A stretch of 64,000 nucleotides of DNA from Zasmidium citrigriseum (taxonomy: Eukaryota; Ascomycota; Dothideomycetes; Mycosphaerellales; Mycosphaerellaceae), in contig NHNW01000008.1 of assembly GCA_002786025.1 (NCBI GenBank), positions 620,001-684,000 on the forward strand, given 5' to 3'. The notes under the pieces are model-generated. The model was not told the DNA's origin and ran no database searches. It saw only the letters and a list, made by a program, of their open reading frames with translations. The translations under genes and the position numbers were made by a program. This document shows, one piece after another, positions 1 to 13,539 of the stretch (position 1 is the stretch's first letter; the number at the start of each line of letters is the position of its first letter).

Positions 1-2211
1 GAGGCCGATGAAGAGGATGGCGCCGGAGTAGAAGAAGAGGAGCATGATGCGGGGTTTGATCCAGAGACCTAAGCCTGCCGCCAGAAAGCGCGAGACGGCG
101 AAGGCAGTGTGGGCTATGGCGAGGTAGTTCGAAGTATTGTATCCTGGGGCGATAGACTGGAGGTAAGGGGCGAATTTCTGGCCAATGACTTCTTGTCCGC
201 CGACGTAGCAGAACTGGCTCAGGACTCCTAGGCCTAGGACGAGCCAGATTACTCGTATGTTGCCGATTCTGGCTTTGTTTGCGCCGTCCATTCGTTCTGC
301 GGCGTCTTCGAGTTCGGCGTCTGTGGCTTCGTTTAGGGGGAGGTAGAAGTAGATCACCGCGAGGGCGACAGTCGCCAGTGCGATGCCCAAATACGCCCAT
401 TGTGTGTTGACCAGAGAAGGCGCATGCAGAGATTTGTGATAAAAGGCCCTGTTAGCGATCAGGGGAGCAACCACAGTTCCAATCGCCTGCACTCCCTGGC
501 TGAAATTCAGCCTGGCCTCAGCATACTCAGCCGGTCCACAGAGTGCAATGAACGGATTCGCCGAGACTTCGAGAATAGAAAGTCCAAACCCCACGATGAA
601 GTTAGTCACCAGGAATGTCGGCCAGGAAGTCAACACAGCAGCAGGCCAGAAAATCAAACATCCTGCAGCGTAGATACTGAGCCCGATCGGATAGCACGCC
701 TTGAAGCCCCAATGCTGCAGAACGGGGCGCCCAACGAGAAGTGGTCCAGTAAAGTATCCAGCGTAGTAAGCACTTCGGATCCCGACATTCTGGTTAGTGG
801 TAACATAGGCTACCATCTGGAATTGCTGATTCAGAGTTTCAAGCAACCCGTATTCGAAGCCCCAGATGAAGAACAGCACCGTCACCGCTGCAACCGGGTA
901 TATTGACTCCTTGTTCGTCAGATGGACAACGCTCTTCCTCTGCTTCATATTCACAAAATCGAAGAACGTCGGTGTCTCAGGCCTGGTATGTCTCGTCGTA
1001 TTCGTCAACGCAGTGGGCGATCGTTCCATAGGAGGCATCGTCGCCATTTCAGGAGTCGTCAAGAAATCCATCATATCCATCGGAGCCTGCTCTGCATCCT
1101 CACCCTGGCCAGCAGCAGAGTTATTCGGCCGCCCAGTCAAGAACTCAAACATGTCCATCTCTCTTCCATCTTCCTCCTCCTCAGGAGTCCTGCCGAAATC
1201 CCGGTGATGCACATCGTTCGGCATGGGTAGAGGAGCAGGAGCAGGAGGTGGTTTCTCATCCGATCCATCAGGCCCCGAGAAAGATCCAAAGACCGAAGGC
1301 GGATCACTGACGTCGCGCAACATATGCGGCATGAATCGCGCGACCAAAGGTTTAAGCCCAGGGACACAAGCACACATGATCCCCGTCGTCACCTCAATCG
1401 CACTCCACATGAAGGAAAAGGCCAGGTAAAACGAAGAATCCGTGGCCACAGCCCTCTGCGTCGAACTCTCCGAACTCTGGCTTTGGATCTCCTCCAGCCG
1501 GGTCATGGCCGCCGATTGCAGGTACGATATCCTGACGACATCCACCACCGCGACGAAAATACCAAAACTGAACGTCACCACCAATATAATCTTCTGCTTC
1601 CTCGGCAAGCGCATCCCCGTGAGAATCGGCATGGGCAAGAACAGCAGCGTCAAATCCGTAATGATGTTCAGCGGCACGGAAGCCAGATAAATCGTCAAGA
1701 TATCCGTACACGACGCAGTCACCGGCGTAATGAGCTTGAAAACCGCCCCGATGGGATCACACTGGAACAGGGTGACGAACGTCAGCGAGAGTCCTCCCGC
1801 ATTGACAACGAACAGCGTCGCATAGCATGCCCAGCGGAAGATCTGGTTCGCAGTCGAAAACGTCAGGTAAAACGCCAGAATGGACGTCTTGGTCGCCATC
1901 AGAGCCGGCTGGTACAGCACCGCGAAGGCATAATTCGAGCGCTTCAATCCACTCCTCCAGCCGGCCGGTACGTCCTCTTCATGTCGTCCAAGTCCGTACG
2001 CCGTGCCGTAACAAATCGCAATCGAGAGCCCCACAGCGAGCGCCCACGCAAGGGCCATGAAATAGTCGTCCCAGGAGATCTTCTTGACGATCGCTGCGCG
2101 AGAGATCATGCGAAAGGCGACGAAGACGGTGCAGAGCACAATCATGACAATCGTGACCGCAAGAACGGCCACACTGCGACCTCGAAAGTCGCCATGCGAG
2201 TCTTCGTCCAT
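1..2211 (-). CDS. Rhodopsin-like 7TM / FucP-type MFS transporter fusion (C-terminus off window)
   Basis: One uninterrupted frame of 737 codons starts at ATG 2211 and runs off the left edge without a stop or visible intron. Residues 1 to about 300 match the fungal rhodopsin-like integral membrane domain (PTH11-like relatives): seven hydrophobic segments, ISWDDYFMALAW after TM1, and the typical end CVPGLKPLVARFMP. Residues 305-420 form a Pro/Glu-rich linker that repeats a short motif, MDMFEFLT (352-359) and MDMMDFLT (378-385). From about residue 430 the protein reads as an MFS sugar permease of the L-fucose permease class: FFIWGFEYGLLETLN, the loop LEVSANPFIALCGPAEYAEARL and FSQGVQAIGTVVAPL. 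At least eight further membrane segments lie in the window. The transporter part probably imports a sugar by proton symport; the 7TM part may sense or regulate. Substrate and the role of the fusion are inferred. It is not two genes, because no stop or splice signal is needed between the parts. Confidence 0.85.
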   Translation of the reverse strand, partial: MDEDSHGDFRGRSVAVLAVTIVMIVLCTVFVAFRMISRAAIVKKISWDDYFMALAWALAVGLSIAICYGTAYGLGRHEEDVPAGWRSGLKRSNYAFAVLYQPALMATKTSILAFYLTFSTANQIFRWACYATLFVVNAGGLSLTFVTLFQCDPIGAVFKLITPVTASCTDILTIYLASVPLNIITDLTLLFLPMPILTGMRLPRKQKIILVVTFSFGIFVAVVDVVRISYLQSAAMTRLEEIQSQSSESSTQRAVATDSSFYLAFSFMWSAIEVTTGIMCACVPGLKPLVARFMPHMLRDVSDPPSVFGSFSGPDGSDEKPPPAPAPLPMPNDVHHRDFGRTPEEEEDGREMDMFEFLTGRPNNSAAGQGEDAEQAPMDMMDFLTTPEMATMPPMERSPTALTNTTRHTRPETPTFFDFVNMKQRKSVVHLTNKESIYPVAAVTVLFFIWGFEYGLLETLNQQFQMVAYVTTNQNVGIRSAYYAGYFTGPLLVGRPVLQHWGFKACYPIGLSIYAAGCLIFWPAAVLTSWPTFLVTNFIVGFGLSILEVSANPFIALCGPAEYAEARLNFSQGVQAIGTVVAPLIANRAFYHKSLHAPSLVNTQWAYLGIALATVALAVIYFYLPLNEATDAELEDAAERMDGANKARIGNIRVIWLVLGLGVLSQFCYVGGQEVIGQKFAPYLQSIAPGYNTSNYLAIAHTAFAVSRFLAAGLGLWIKPRIMLLFFYSGAILFIGL

Positions 2212-3444
2212 GCTTGTAGTTGTTCAACTCCCCGGGCCCCATAGGCCCATTCTCTTCTTCGTTGCTCTTGCTATTGCCTTCGAGATCGTGGTTTCGACTT
2301 CATCGTAGCTCGTTCGTCGTAGTCGTGTGAATCTCCTCTTCTCAATTCTTCTTCAAGATCTTGCCAAACTCTTCACCAAAGCCTCCGAAATCCACAATCT
2401 CAATCTTCAATCCCAGTAGTCGTACCAAAAGAAACAGCTCAGCGCAAAGAGAGTCAAGAAACAAGAAGAGAGCAGACCGCAACCCAAGCTGACGGTAAAC
2501 CACGCACCCAGTACCGTACTTGGTCTGCCACGAGGCGGGCAAGGAAAGAAGACCGGTACACGACTAACTCACCAACGCCGATGGTCATTCGTCATCGCCA
2601 ATACAGACTCTCGGCAGACCCGTCGATCGTGCCAGTCCGCGGGGCAAAATGGACAAGAAACTTCTTTCGGGAGGTGGAGCTTCCACACGACGGCCATCGG
2701 CCCTTGGACTCGGCTTTGTGCGAGATGACCGCCACTTCATAAAACACAACATCTTTCGTTCTTCTTTGGTATAATTTGATATAACTTCCTTTGTTCATTC
2801 AGCCATTCCAACCAGCACAATCCAATTGCCGACCCCTTCAGTGCTTGGAGTGAAAGATGCGAACAACATCCCTCTCGTGAGAGAACAAAAAGACACCGAA
2901 GACACCCCGGGTGGCTGCATCCTCCGCCAAACACCCACTCAACTCGCGTGACGAGCTTCCAACGTGGCACAGAGCCCCACGGGGATGGTCACGCAAGGCG
3001 ACGCCTCACCTTCGCGGCCATTGAAACCTTCTCACTGCGTTCCTTAATCAGGAAGATGCATTCGAGAGACCAGACCCTGTACAGTCGTTGTTCTTGTCGT
3101 AGTGGAAAGCCGATACCATCATGTGATGAACCATAACAAGTCTATAAAAACACCGAGATCTAGACCACTCGTGATGATGAGAAAGACATCATTCTTTTCA
3201 CGAAAAGAGTTTCGTCGTATACACATGCGCCCTTTCTCGTCAGAGTTCGCCGGTATATACATGTCAATGATGCCCGGCCGTGAAAAAAGAACCCCCTTTG
3301 CCCACTCTGCCTGCTACTCGCTTCCTGATGCCAGTAGATCGACCGTCGCCGACCTCTGAGCATTCCCTCAAAAGACTGACTATTCCACCCAACTCCCTCT
3401 TCGCCGATACTCGTGCAGGTTTCGGTGATCGAAGTGAGTGCTGT
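2212..3444. other. Intergenic: promoter side of the fusion gene and 3' side of RSP5
   Basis: The stretch lies between two minus-strand genes. It should hold the RSP5 3' UTR (about 3100-3444) and the promoter and 5' UTR of the 7TM-MFS gene (about 2212-2800). Open frames here are short, lack splice-consistent partners and match no family I know. Confidence 0.5.
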
Positions 3445-6216
<2,772 letters not shown>

Positions 6217-6876
6217 GGTGATGCCTTATCCGACCTGACCGCCGTGAGGATGTCGCTGGCGGCGCTCGAGCGGTACCATGCACCGGGTGCGGTGCGCTCG
6301 TGAAGGGGTATGGGATAGGGATGATCCGCCGGGATCCCAGGATAGAGGGTCGCAGAGAAGGTGCGCGTGCGGTCAAAGAATGGGGTGGTGGGATGACGAC
6401 TGGAGGGCGGTGGACTGTGGCGCAGCAGGCAGCGCACTCGATCCTGGGCGGGATGCTGTGCGCGGGCGATGGGGGTGAAGCGGCGGCACGAGTGAAGCGA
6501 GGCTGTCGTACACGGGGCCGCGGGCGATGCGCGTCGCTGGAGATGGCAGCGGTGGTGGTGTTGGTGGTGGAGTGCGAAAGAAGGCGGCCGCCAGACGCAG
6601 CAGTAGCGCCCTCACTGCTCAGCTTGCCAGGCCGCGGGGTGGATTCGAACTCAACTTCACGGCTCGCTCTGCCTAGAAACATCCATTTACCAGGCGTTTG
6701 TCACTCTCTCTCAGCAACACAAGATCGGTCATAAAGACAAGCGGAAATAGAACGCGTGCTGGCATTTCCAATCATGCGTCATTATCGTCACATACATTAC
6801 TCAGTGGCTCTGCTACCGTGCTATTGAGCGGCGTTGAGAATCCCGTCCCATCAAAAAACGCCATTGCCATCACACC
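6217..6876. other. Intergenic: RSP5 upstream region
   Basis: GC-rich DNA upstream of the RSP5 start and downstream of the Zn2Cys6 gene stop. It should contain the RSP5 promoter. Several long frames cross it, all Arg/Ser/Pro-rich and without domains, as expected from biased composition. A tRNA-like GATTCGAAC near 6642 was checked and does not fold. Confidence 0.4.
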
Positions 6877-8679
6877 CTAAACCAACATCCGGTCTATATC
6901 CGCCGTTCCCGGCCCTGCTGTCGCTGGTTTATACAAAATGCTCTCCACCGGCCACTCGATCCAGTGCTTCCACGGCTCATCCAGGCTGCCCATCACGTCC
7001 GTGATGACTCGAGAGCTCCATCCATTGATCCACCACCGGTTGTCCAGCACATCTAGAAGCACGCAATAGTACGACAAAACAATCAGAGCCTGAGGCACCC
7101 GCCTCCTAATGAGCTCCGCAAAGGGAACCGGATCTTGTTTGGGGAAGCACAGTATCGAGGCCACGCTGCAGGTTCCCTCTCCGCGCAGGACCGAATCGTA
7201 TATCTGTTTCAGCTCGGCCAGAACGACCGCGCAAACTCGTCTATCGTCCGGAATCATGGCATCGACGCCAAGCATGAAATCGAGATGGGCGAGGCCGAAG
7301 TCCATACCGTCGGGTAGTTGGTAGCTACTGGTCCTGCTTTGGGTATTAGATACGCCTCTGATGGAATGCAGTTAGCTTGGTAAGACTCACCCGTCAAGAG
7401 AGACCGTGATCGCTTCTTGGAATCCTCTTGTGAGGATGGTTGCGAACGGTCCCTGTGCCACCCAGTACCATGTCTCTGACAGGATGGCGTCGATGCCCTT
7501 GACCAACATGAACAGTTCGACCATGGCGTCTATGGGAGGTACGCTCGGCGGTATTGCATATGCGAAGAGTGCCACAAGCCAGGTAAAAGCAAACTTGGCA
7601 TTGGCGCTGTCAGGTGTTGCGATGGTGCTATCCCTGCGATACAACACCAGCGCCTTGTCGAGGTGGTCAACCGCGCTCGCTTGAAGTGCAGGCGCATTCT
7701 CTGGTTCGAGATAGGCCTTGTGTAAGGCGGTGAATCCCAGCAGGCCATGCATCACATAATCGCAAGCGAAGGCTACCTTGGGCAGCTCCTCTTGCCATAT
7801 CCGTAGCACAAAGTCGATATCTTGGTTTTCTGTGAGGATGAATTTGGTATTTGACATGTAGTGGTGCATGAGTTGAAGGTCCAATTGCCAGTTCTGTTCT
7901 GTTCCTGGTATGGGCCTATCGATTAGTCCAGTGAGGACTGAGAATGGACTTGGTGCTCCTGGGCTCTCGCCTGCGGATGGAGCGCCAGTGCTGTTCGCGG
8001 AGGCCTCTAATGACGCTGTTCGAGAGGCATTGGTGTGATCTGATGAGGCTGTTGATTTCCTTCGTGCTTTGGCATCTTCTCTTGGTACGTAGGGGCCGCC
8101 TGCCAGCGAGCAGGCAACGCCATGTCGGACGCAATTTGAGCAAGGCGATTCCTCGTTACACTGTTGGACAAACGCAGTCAGTATGCGGTGTCGGTGTAGC
8201 TTTGATTGATTTGAGTTATGGTGTGGATGGCGTTGAAGAGGACTCTAGTCGGCTTCGACAGCGATCAAGATGAAGACATGAATTCTGCCTCTGCTTCCAT
8301 TGACCAGCCTTATCGGATCCAGCATCCGAATCCTCATGCATGTCGTCGGCGTTCAATCCTATACCACACGGTGCGATCGCCCCGCTGCTCGCATTCGTCC
8401 TCGCGTATAGAATGAGATATGGCGCGACGTACCTTCACGTGCCGACGTTTACATTGCGCGCATCCCTGGAGGAAGGTCAGCAAGAATCTTATACATCAAG
8501 CACGCTTCACCACATACCTTCCTCGACTTCTTGTGACCCACTCTAGGTGCTCTGCTTTCCATAACAGGACCGTCAGCCCAAGAAGTCTGAGAGGAATAGT
8601 CGAATGCCGGAATGCCGCGAAGTGGAGAGGCAAAGGGAAAAGGTGATAGCATGGAAGACTGAGGCATGAGAAAAGTCAT
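6877..8679 (-). CDS. Zn2Cys6 transcription factor
   Basis: Four exons: 8518-8679, 8433-8465, 7391-8160 and 6877-7357, giving about 481 residues. The zinc cluster is rebuilt only after splicing: Cys56, 59, 66, 72, 75 and 82 in GCAQCKRRHVK plus CNEESPCSNCVRHGVACSL, preceded by the basic GHKKSRK. The rest (LDLQLMHHYMSNT..., ALHKAYLEPENAPA...) resembles the C-terminal domain of the fungal sterol-uptake-control (UPC2-like) class of C6 regulators. It is a nuclear DNA-binding protein with unknown targets. Exon 2 is a 33-nt microexon, and the intron after it (8161-8432) is long for this genome. The start is uncertain: ATG 8679 keeps one frame into the cluster, while in-frame ATGs at 8664 and 8652 or a spliced start at 8812 are alternatives. 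The neighbouring genes do not suggest a regulon. Confidence 0.85.
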
Positions 8680-11600
8680 ACTTGCCGACGACCTCCTTAA
8701 ACTCCGATGAGCCAGGACCGGGCGCGACGTCCTTATGGATTGCTGCCTGCAACGTGTTGTTGTGATGGTCGGGGGGCATCGCCGGCGACGCAGCAGCAAG
8801 CCCTACTGCCATTGCGGGATAAGAGCTGAAGTCTCATGAGCAGCGGTGGGCGATGAGTCGACGGAGCGGACAGGGAGGGAAATGGAAGGCCGTTGCGTCA
8901 CCTCCTCCGTCAGTAATAGCTGGAGGTGAGTGAGTGCCTATTTCTCTGGCGGCACACGTCGGTCAGGGCCAGCCCAGCGCACGCAGGGTCGCAGCACGCG
9001 GTCGTCTGTCCGATATCAAACGGGAAGCTACACGCTGTGCTGCGCAGAGGCTCCCGACATGCTCAGGCTCATCTATCCCCAGCTTCGCATTCGCGTCCGT
9101 GGCTTCTCGTACCTGATACTTTGGCTCCAAGAGTGTTCTAGCGCTGCGTGCGTGGGCGACGATGGGTCGGCTACTGAGAAGCGTGCTTGGCAGGTCGCTG
9201 CTGCTCCTCTGATTCAGCACGACCACATGCTGACATGGACAGGGTTCCACGGGGCAGGGCAAGGCAGCGCGCAGACGTCAACAGTTCGGTGTTATTGACG
9301 CCTTGAGAACAAGTGTCAACCGCCGTCTTCGGCGATTGTGCTTAGAAATGGTATACGAAGCTGCAATGCTCTTGCCCACCAGTCGCGGACGAGCCAGCCA
9401 GGCGAAACGAGGGCCGCAAAAGCAAGCAGCAAGTGAGCACGAGACGACCAGAGACGGCAGCACGGCTGAGAAACGGGGCGAGATCAGCAGCATGCGCTTG
9501 CCTCTGCATGGGAACCGAAGAAAGACACGGCCACGCCTGTGATCCTGAACGGCCCGCAGCATGGAGCATCCTCCTCTGCCCGCGAAATTCTCGTTCCTGG
9601 GAGGAATGACACCAGAATGCAGCCGCTGCCTGAGTTGCCAGCGCCCTACAAGTGGGAGTGCATGAGACCGCCGCCACAATCAATCGGACATGCAACACAG
9701 CATCGTAGGCCGACACTTTCCATGTGGACTTCAGCATCGACTGGCTCACAAGACCACCAATCTCGACCAGCTCATCTCCCTGGCCGTCACGTCACAGAGG
9801 CAGTGCAATCGCACTCAGCGGATTAGACGAACTCCGTACGTCTGACGCCCAGCCACGTGGAACAATGGCGTGTGAATGCTCCCAGTCGCCTGGCTGGCGG
9901 CGATGCCGTGTCGTTATTAGGCTTCAGCTATGGATGATGACTCCCAGAATGCATCCATCTTCTTGGATACGTCCCGGTACTCGGCAGACCCATGCCATCA
10001 ATTAATCAGATCATACAGCTCCTCTTGGTACTCAAGAGATGCAACCCTCGAGACCGAATCACACCGAACACCGCACCAATGACAACCTCCAGAGGCGCAC
10101 GTCTGCCTTGAGCTAAAGACTTGTATAGCGACATTCGGCCCCCAAACAGACCCCTCTCCCATCACAAGCAATAGTGAAACAATTCGTACCTTCCTAAAAC
10201 ACGTCCAACGCCCCGCCCATCAGTCTATACTCAAACCGAACGCCGTATCGGCATGTACAAAGTCTAAGCCTTGCTCCACCATGATATTCGCAAAGCTAAT
10301 GCCAGCCTAGTCGATCCCTTCCAGCATGTTAACTCGACGTCAAGCTGTCGGTGAGCTGCGAAGCACTTCCCAACTCTTGCCCTGAGTGCTAAAACTCGGA
10401 TCGACGAAGTCCGCCAAATCTGGACAGTGGAAGAAAGCGGTATCGGCCTGGGAGAGCTAGAAAAGTTTCCGGCGTACATTGGCCGTGTGACTCAAGTGAA
10501 GCAGGTACCTACTAGTATCTCGAAATAGACACCGAGGGAGCACCAAGCGCAATTGTGCAGATGATCACAGACGTAGTAGAGGTACTTGCGTCAGGAGATT
10601 GTAACGAACCGGGTGTACCATTTCTTAATCTGATCGGTGTCGTTCGACTTTGCGAATACACGCCAAGTGTGTTGCTGTGAGGCCGCCCTTGCTACTTTCT
10701 CCTGTCCGCACAGCCTCACAACGAGACTGGCTAATCCACTCGACCCATTGCACTCCTCGCAACGGACTGAAATAGCCCGACGACTGCAGATTTGCGAATA
10801 GGCTTCACGGACAAAGCCCTACGTCCGTAAAAGGTACTTGCGATAGGTGCTCAAGCCTCATGCATGTTTCGGCGTTCAAAGCCCTGCCGTATTTTGAATC
10901 CTTCGGCATCCTTTGCGGAACGCATTGCGCTCGGAATGGCGTTGCGCTTTCCCGTCGGAATATTCAAAGGGAGTCGTACGCCGTACCAGGCAGAAACGAC
11001 ATCATCATCTTTTGTCTGCTCGTCTTGGGAAGATGGCTAAGCCTTGTATGTTCAGCCAGCTTGAGGATGCAATCTCTCGCGTTCGACGAACCAGAGGTGT
11101 TGATAAATGTTGACGCCTGAAGTCTATGCTGGTCAGTATCGTTCAGATGGCGGTGCCAACGGGTTTGGGGACTGATATACTCGAACAGAGGTAACGGACG
11201 AAGTCTCGCACGAACAGGCAATCGATCCGAACGTTCTGCTCATCTCTCATCCGTGGCATGGGTCGATATGCATCGTACCATTGAGCTTCGCGACCTCCAT
11301 GGCTTGCATGCGCTCCTAGTCCCTCGAGGCTGTGTCTTCACGCCATCTGCAGACAAGTCGTGAAGGCTGTGTAGAGGTCCGCGGCGTTTCCTGCGTCACC
11401 CTTCGTGAAACAGCATCACTGACAAGTGATGTGCCTGGATCGGAAGGAGGTGAGGGAATTCGGAGACGCCGACTGCGAAGCTTCTGAAAAACCGGACGAA
11501 TAGCCATGTCGAGGATCGTATAGCAGCGCGTGAGAGGGCCAGAGAGCACAGGTATGCTCAGCTCGGTTGAGCGCATGAGAAAAGCCAAGGTGCCGCTGAA

Positions 11601-12189
11601 TAGCACACATCTCGCAGTTCGCCTGAGCTGAGCTGGCTGGTGAAACATCCCTCAGGCTTCCAGATTCACATCCCTGCGAGCGACGGGGTGCGAGAGATTC
11701 CATGGACGTGAATAATGCTGGCCTCCTTTTCACCCAAAGACCAGATCAATAGTCAAGATTCTTTTGGCACGTCTCATATCTTGAGAGAGAATTGCTACCT
11801 CTTTTCACGGGCCTTAGATGGCAAATTTTGGCTCTTACTTTCCAAGACGAGTATTTTGTGGCTTCTTTCCGATGCCCGGGTTTGCTTTTCTATCATAACT
11901 TTTCTCTCCTCTCTCTCGTATCAAGACACAAACGACTCCCGATATCTTGACATGATTGATCTCAAAAGGAATTCGGAAGTCCAGGGCTGCCGACGATCGG
12001 CAGTTCCAGTGAAGGTGGACTCGCCGATGCCCGTCCATCCTGTCGCCTATGGCCAAGGACAGACAGGTAATGCAGTAGAGTGAGTCGAGCCTCCCTCAAA
12101 CCCAGAAGCTTGCGCATAGATCACAAATACCGCCCGGTGACCTCTGTCAAGCTTGCTGTTTCGAAGTCGGCCTGGTGTGAATCGAGCTC
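8680..12189. other. Long intergenic region without a supported gene
   Basis: About 3.5 kb between the start of the Zn2Cys6 gene and the stop of PAB2. Both strands have scattered frames of 60-135 codons. None carries a recognisable motif, and I could not join any with plausible GT...AG pairs. The plus-strand frame 11715-12083 is the longest near PAB2 but is low in recognisable features and overlaps the likely PAB2 3' UTR. I see no terminal repeats or transposase remnants. It could hold a regulatory region, a non-coding transcript or a decayed gene. Confidence 0.4.
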
Positions 12190-12903
12190 TCAGTAGGGGT
12201 TGTAGCCACGGCCTCGGGGACGGTAGCCGCCCCGGTAGCCACCTCGTCCTCCCATGTAAGGGCCTCCTGGTGGAGCGCCGTATCCACCGCCTCCTCGACC
12301 GCCGCCGTACATTGGAGGAGCACCATAGCCTCCGCCGAAGCCGCCGCCCCGGCCTCCTCGAGGTCCACCACGACCGCCGCCGCCACGACCGCGGGTCATA
12401 CCCGGAAGATTCGTGCGTTTCGGAACGACCTGAAGGTAAGTCAGTAAGCTGTGCGCTCTTGTAAGAGAGAATGCGAAACGTACCTTGAGGCTACGACCCC
12501 GGAACTGGCTGTCGTTGAGGACCAAAGCCTGCGTGACCAGGTTCGGCTCGGAGAACTCCACATACGCATAGCCCTTGGGGTGTCCCGTGAACTTGTCCAA
12601 CAGGATAGTGACGCGGTTGATGGAGCCGCAGCTCTGGAAATGCGCCTGGATCTCCTCGGGGCTCGCACCGTAGTCGACATTGCCGACGAAGATACTCCGC
12701 GCGTCGATGTCCTCCTTGCTCTCGCGCAGGTGCTCCGTCTGTGAGTCTATGCTGGCCTGCATTTCCCGCAGCTTGGCCGCCTCCTGCTCCATCTCTTCTA
12801 CGCGCTTCTTCATCGCCGCGATCTCCTCCTCGTCTCCAAGGTCCTCATCCTCGGGCTGGCGGTCCAGCTGCTCGTCCTCGCGCTTGGCGTCGGTGTCGGC
12901 CAT
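12190..12903 (-). CDS. PAB2: Nuclear poly(A)-binding protein Pab2 (PABPN1 type)
   Basis: Two exons, 12484-12903 and 12190-12429, give 219 residues. Order of parts: an acidic N-terminus, a coiled coil near residues 25-65 ([20 protein letters not shown]), one RRM at about 70-145 with RNP2 IFVGNVDY and RNP1 KGYAYVEF, the conserved [11 protein letters not shown] after the RRM, and an RGG/GY-rich tail ending [10 protein letters not shown]. This is the PABPN1/Pab2 layout. The protein binds nuclear poly(A) tails and acts in polyadenylation and exosome-linked RNA decay, and its RGG tail is a usual arginine-methylation target. The 54-nt intron (12430-12483) has no stop and is a multiple of three. The start is taken at ATG 12903, because the in-frame ATG at 12975 lies inside a likely 5' UTR intron (12941-13021). 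Confidence 0.93.
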   Translation of the reverse strand: MADTDAKREDEQLDRQPEDEDLGDEEEIAAMKKRVEEMEQEAAKLREMQASIDSQTEHLRESKEDIDARSIFVGNVDYGASPEEIQAHFQSCGSINRVTILLDKFTGHPKGYAYVEFSEPNLVTQALVLNDSQFRGRSLKVRFAFSLTRAHSLLTYLQVVPKRTNLPGMTRGRGGGGRGGPRGGRGGGFGGGYGAPPMYGGGRGGGGYGAPPGGPYMGGRGGYRGGYRPRGRGYNPY

Positions 12904-13539
12904 TGTGTGAGATGATGCGCCTGATGAAGGTGTGGGTCGTCTGGAGGGAGAAGGGCTCGTGTTAGGCTCGGGCATAATCTCGAGGATATTAAATAAAAGT
13001 CAAAAGGTAGCACGGACGTACCTGAACGTCGCGGGAGTCAGAGAGTGTGACAAGTGGGTCGCGCAATCACGGCGACTGTGTGTATCGATGAGCGGTTGTC
13101 GCAGGAGGTGGTGCTGGTTTGAGGTGTGTTGTTGTGTTGCCAAAGGAGAGCTTCTTGAAGCCATTCAAGAGATTCATCCGCAGTCCGTGCTTCAGCCGCG
13201 CTAAGCCGTAATCGGATTTGAATCACCACCGCACGTGACGGGCGTTCCACATGAAGTCACTTCTTCTGATCTTCTTTCCATCCGACCTCATCCACACATG
13301 ATCTTCACGAGGGAAGCCTGCTTTCACAAAGACTTGAAACCACGATGACACCTGCATATTGCGTCATACTGTCACTGAAGCCTGCTCTGTCCAGATGATT
13401 TCGACGGAAGATTCATGTGAAGAAGACGGGCGCAGTCTACAGCTTCCGGCCATCCTGAAGATATGCATAACTGACTATATACAGTCTGCTGGCCGTCTGA
13501 TGCACCCGGCATCGAGGCACGATCTCAATCTTCGCCCAT
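12904..13539. other. Intergenic: PAB2 promoter with probable 5' UTR intron, and lysozyme 3' end
   Basis: A donor GTACGT at 13021 and an acceptor CTCCAG ending at 12941 (minus strand) outline a probable 81-bp intron in the PAB2 leader. The DNA further right should hold the PAB2 promoter and the 3' UTR of the GH25 gene. No other gene is visible. Confidence 0.45.

Noticed and set aside
6610..6680. Possible tRNA (GATTCGAAC, reverse complement of a T-loop)
   Set aside because: No 5-bp T-stem, acceptor stem or anticodon arm can be formed around it.
12904..12975. N-terminal extension of PAB2 starting [10 protein letters not shown]
   Set aside because: Its ATG falls inside a probable 5' UTR intron with good donor and acceptor; kept only as an alternative.
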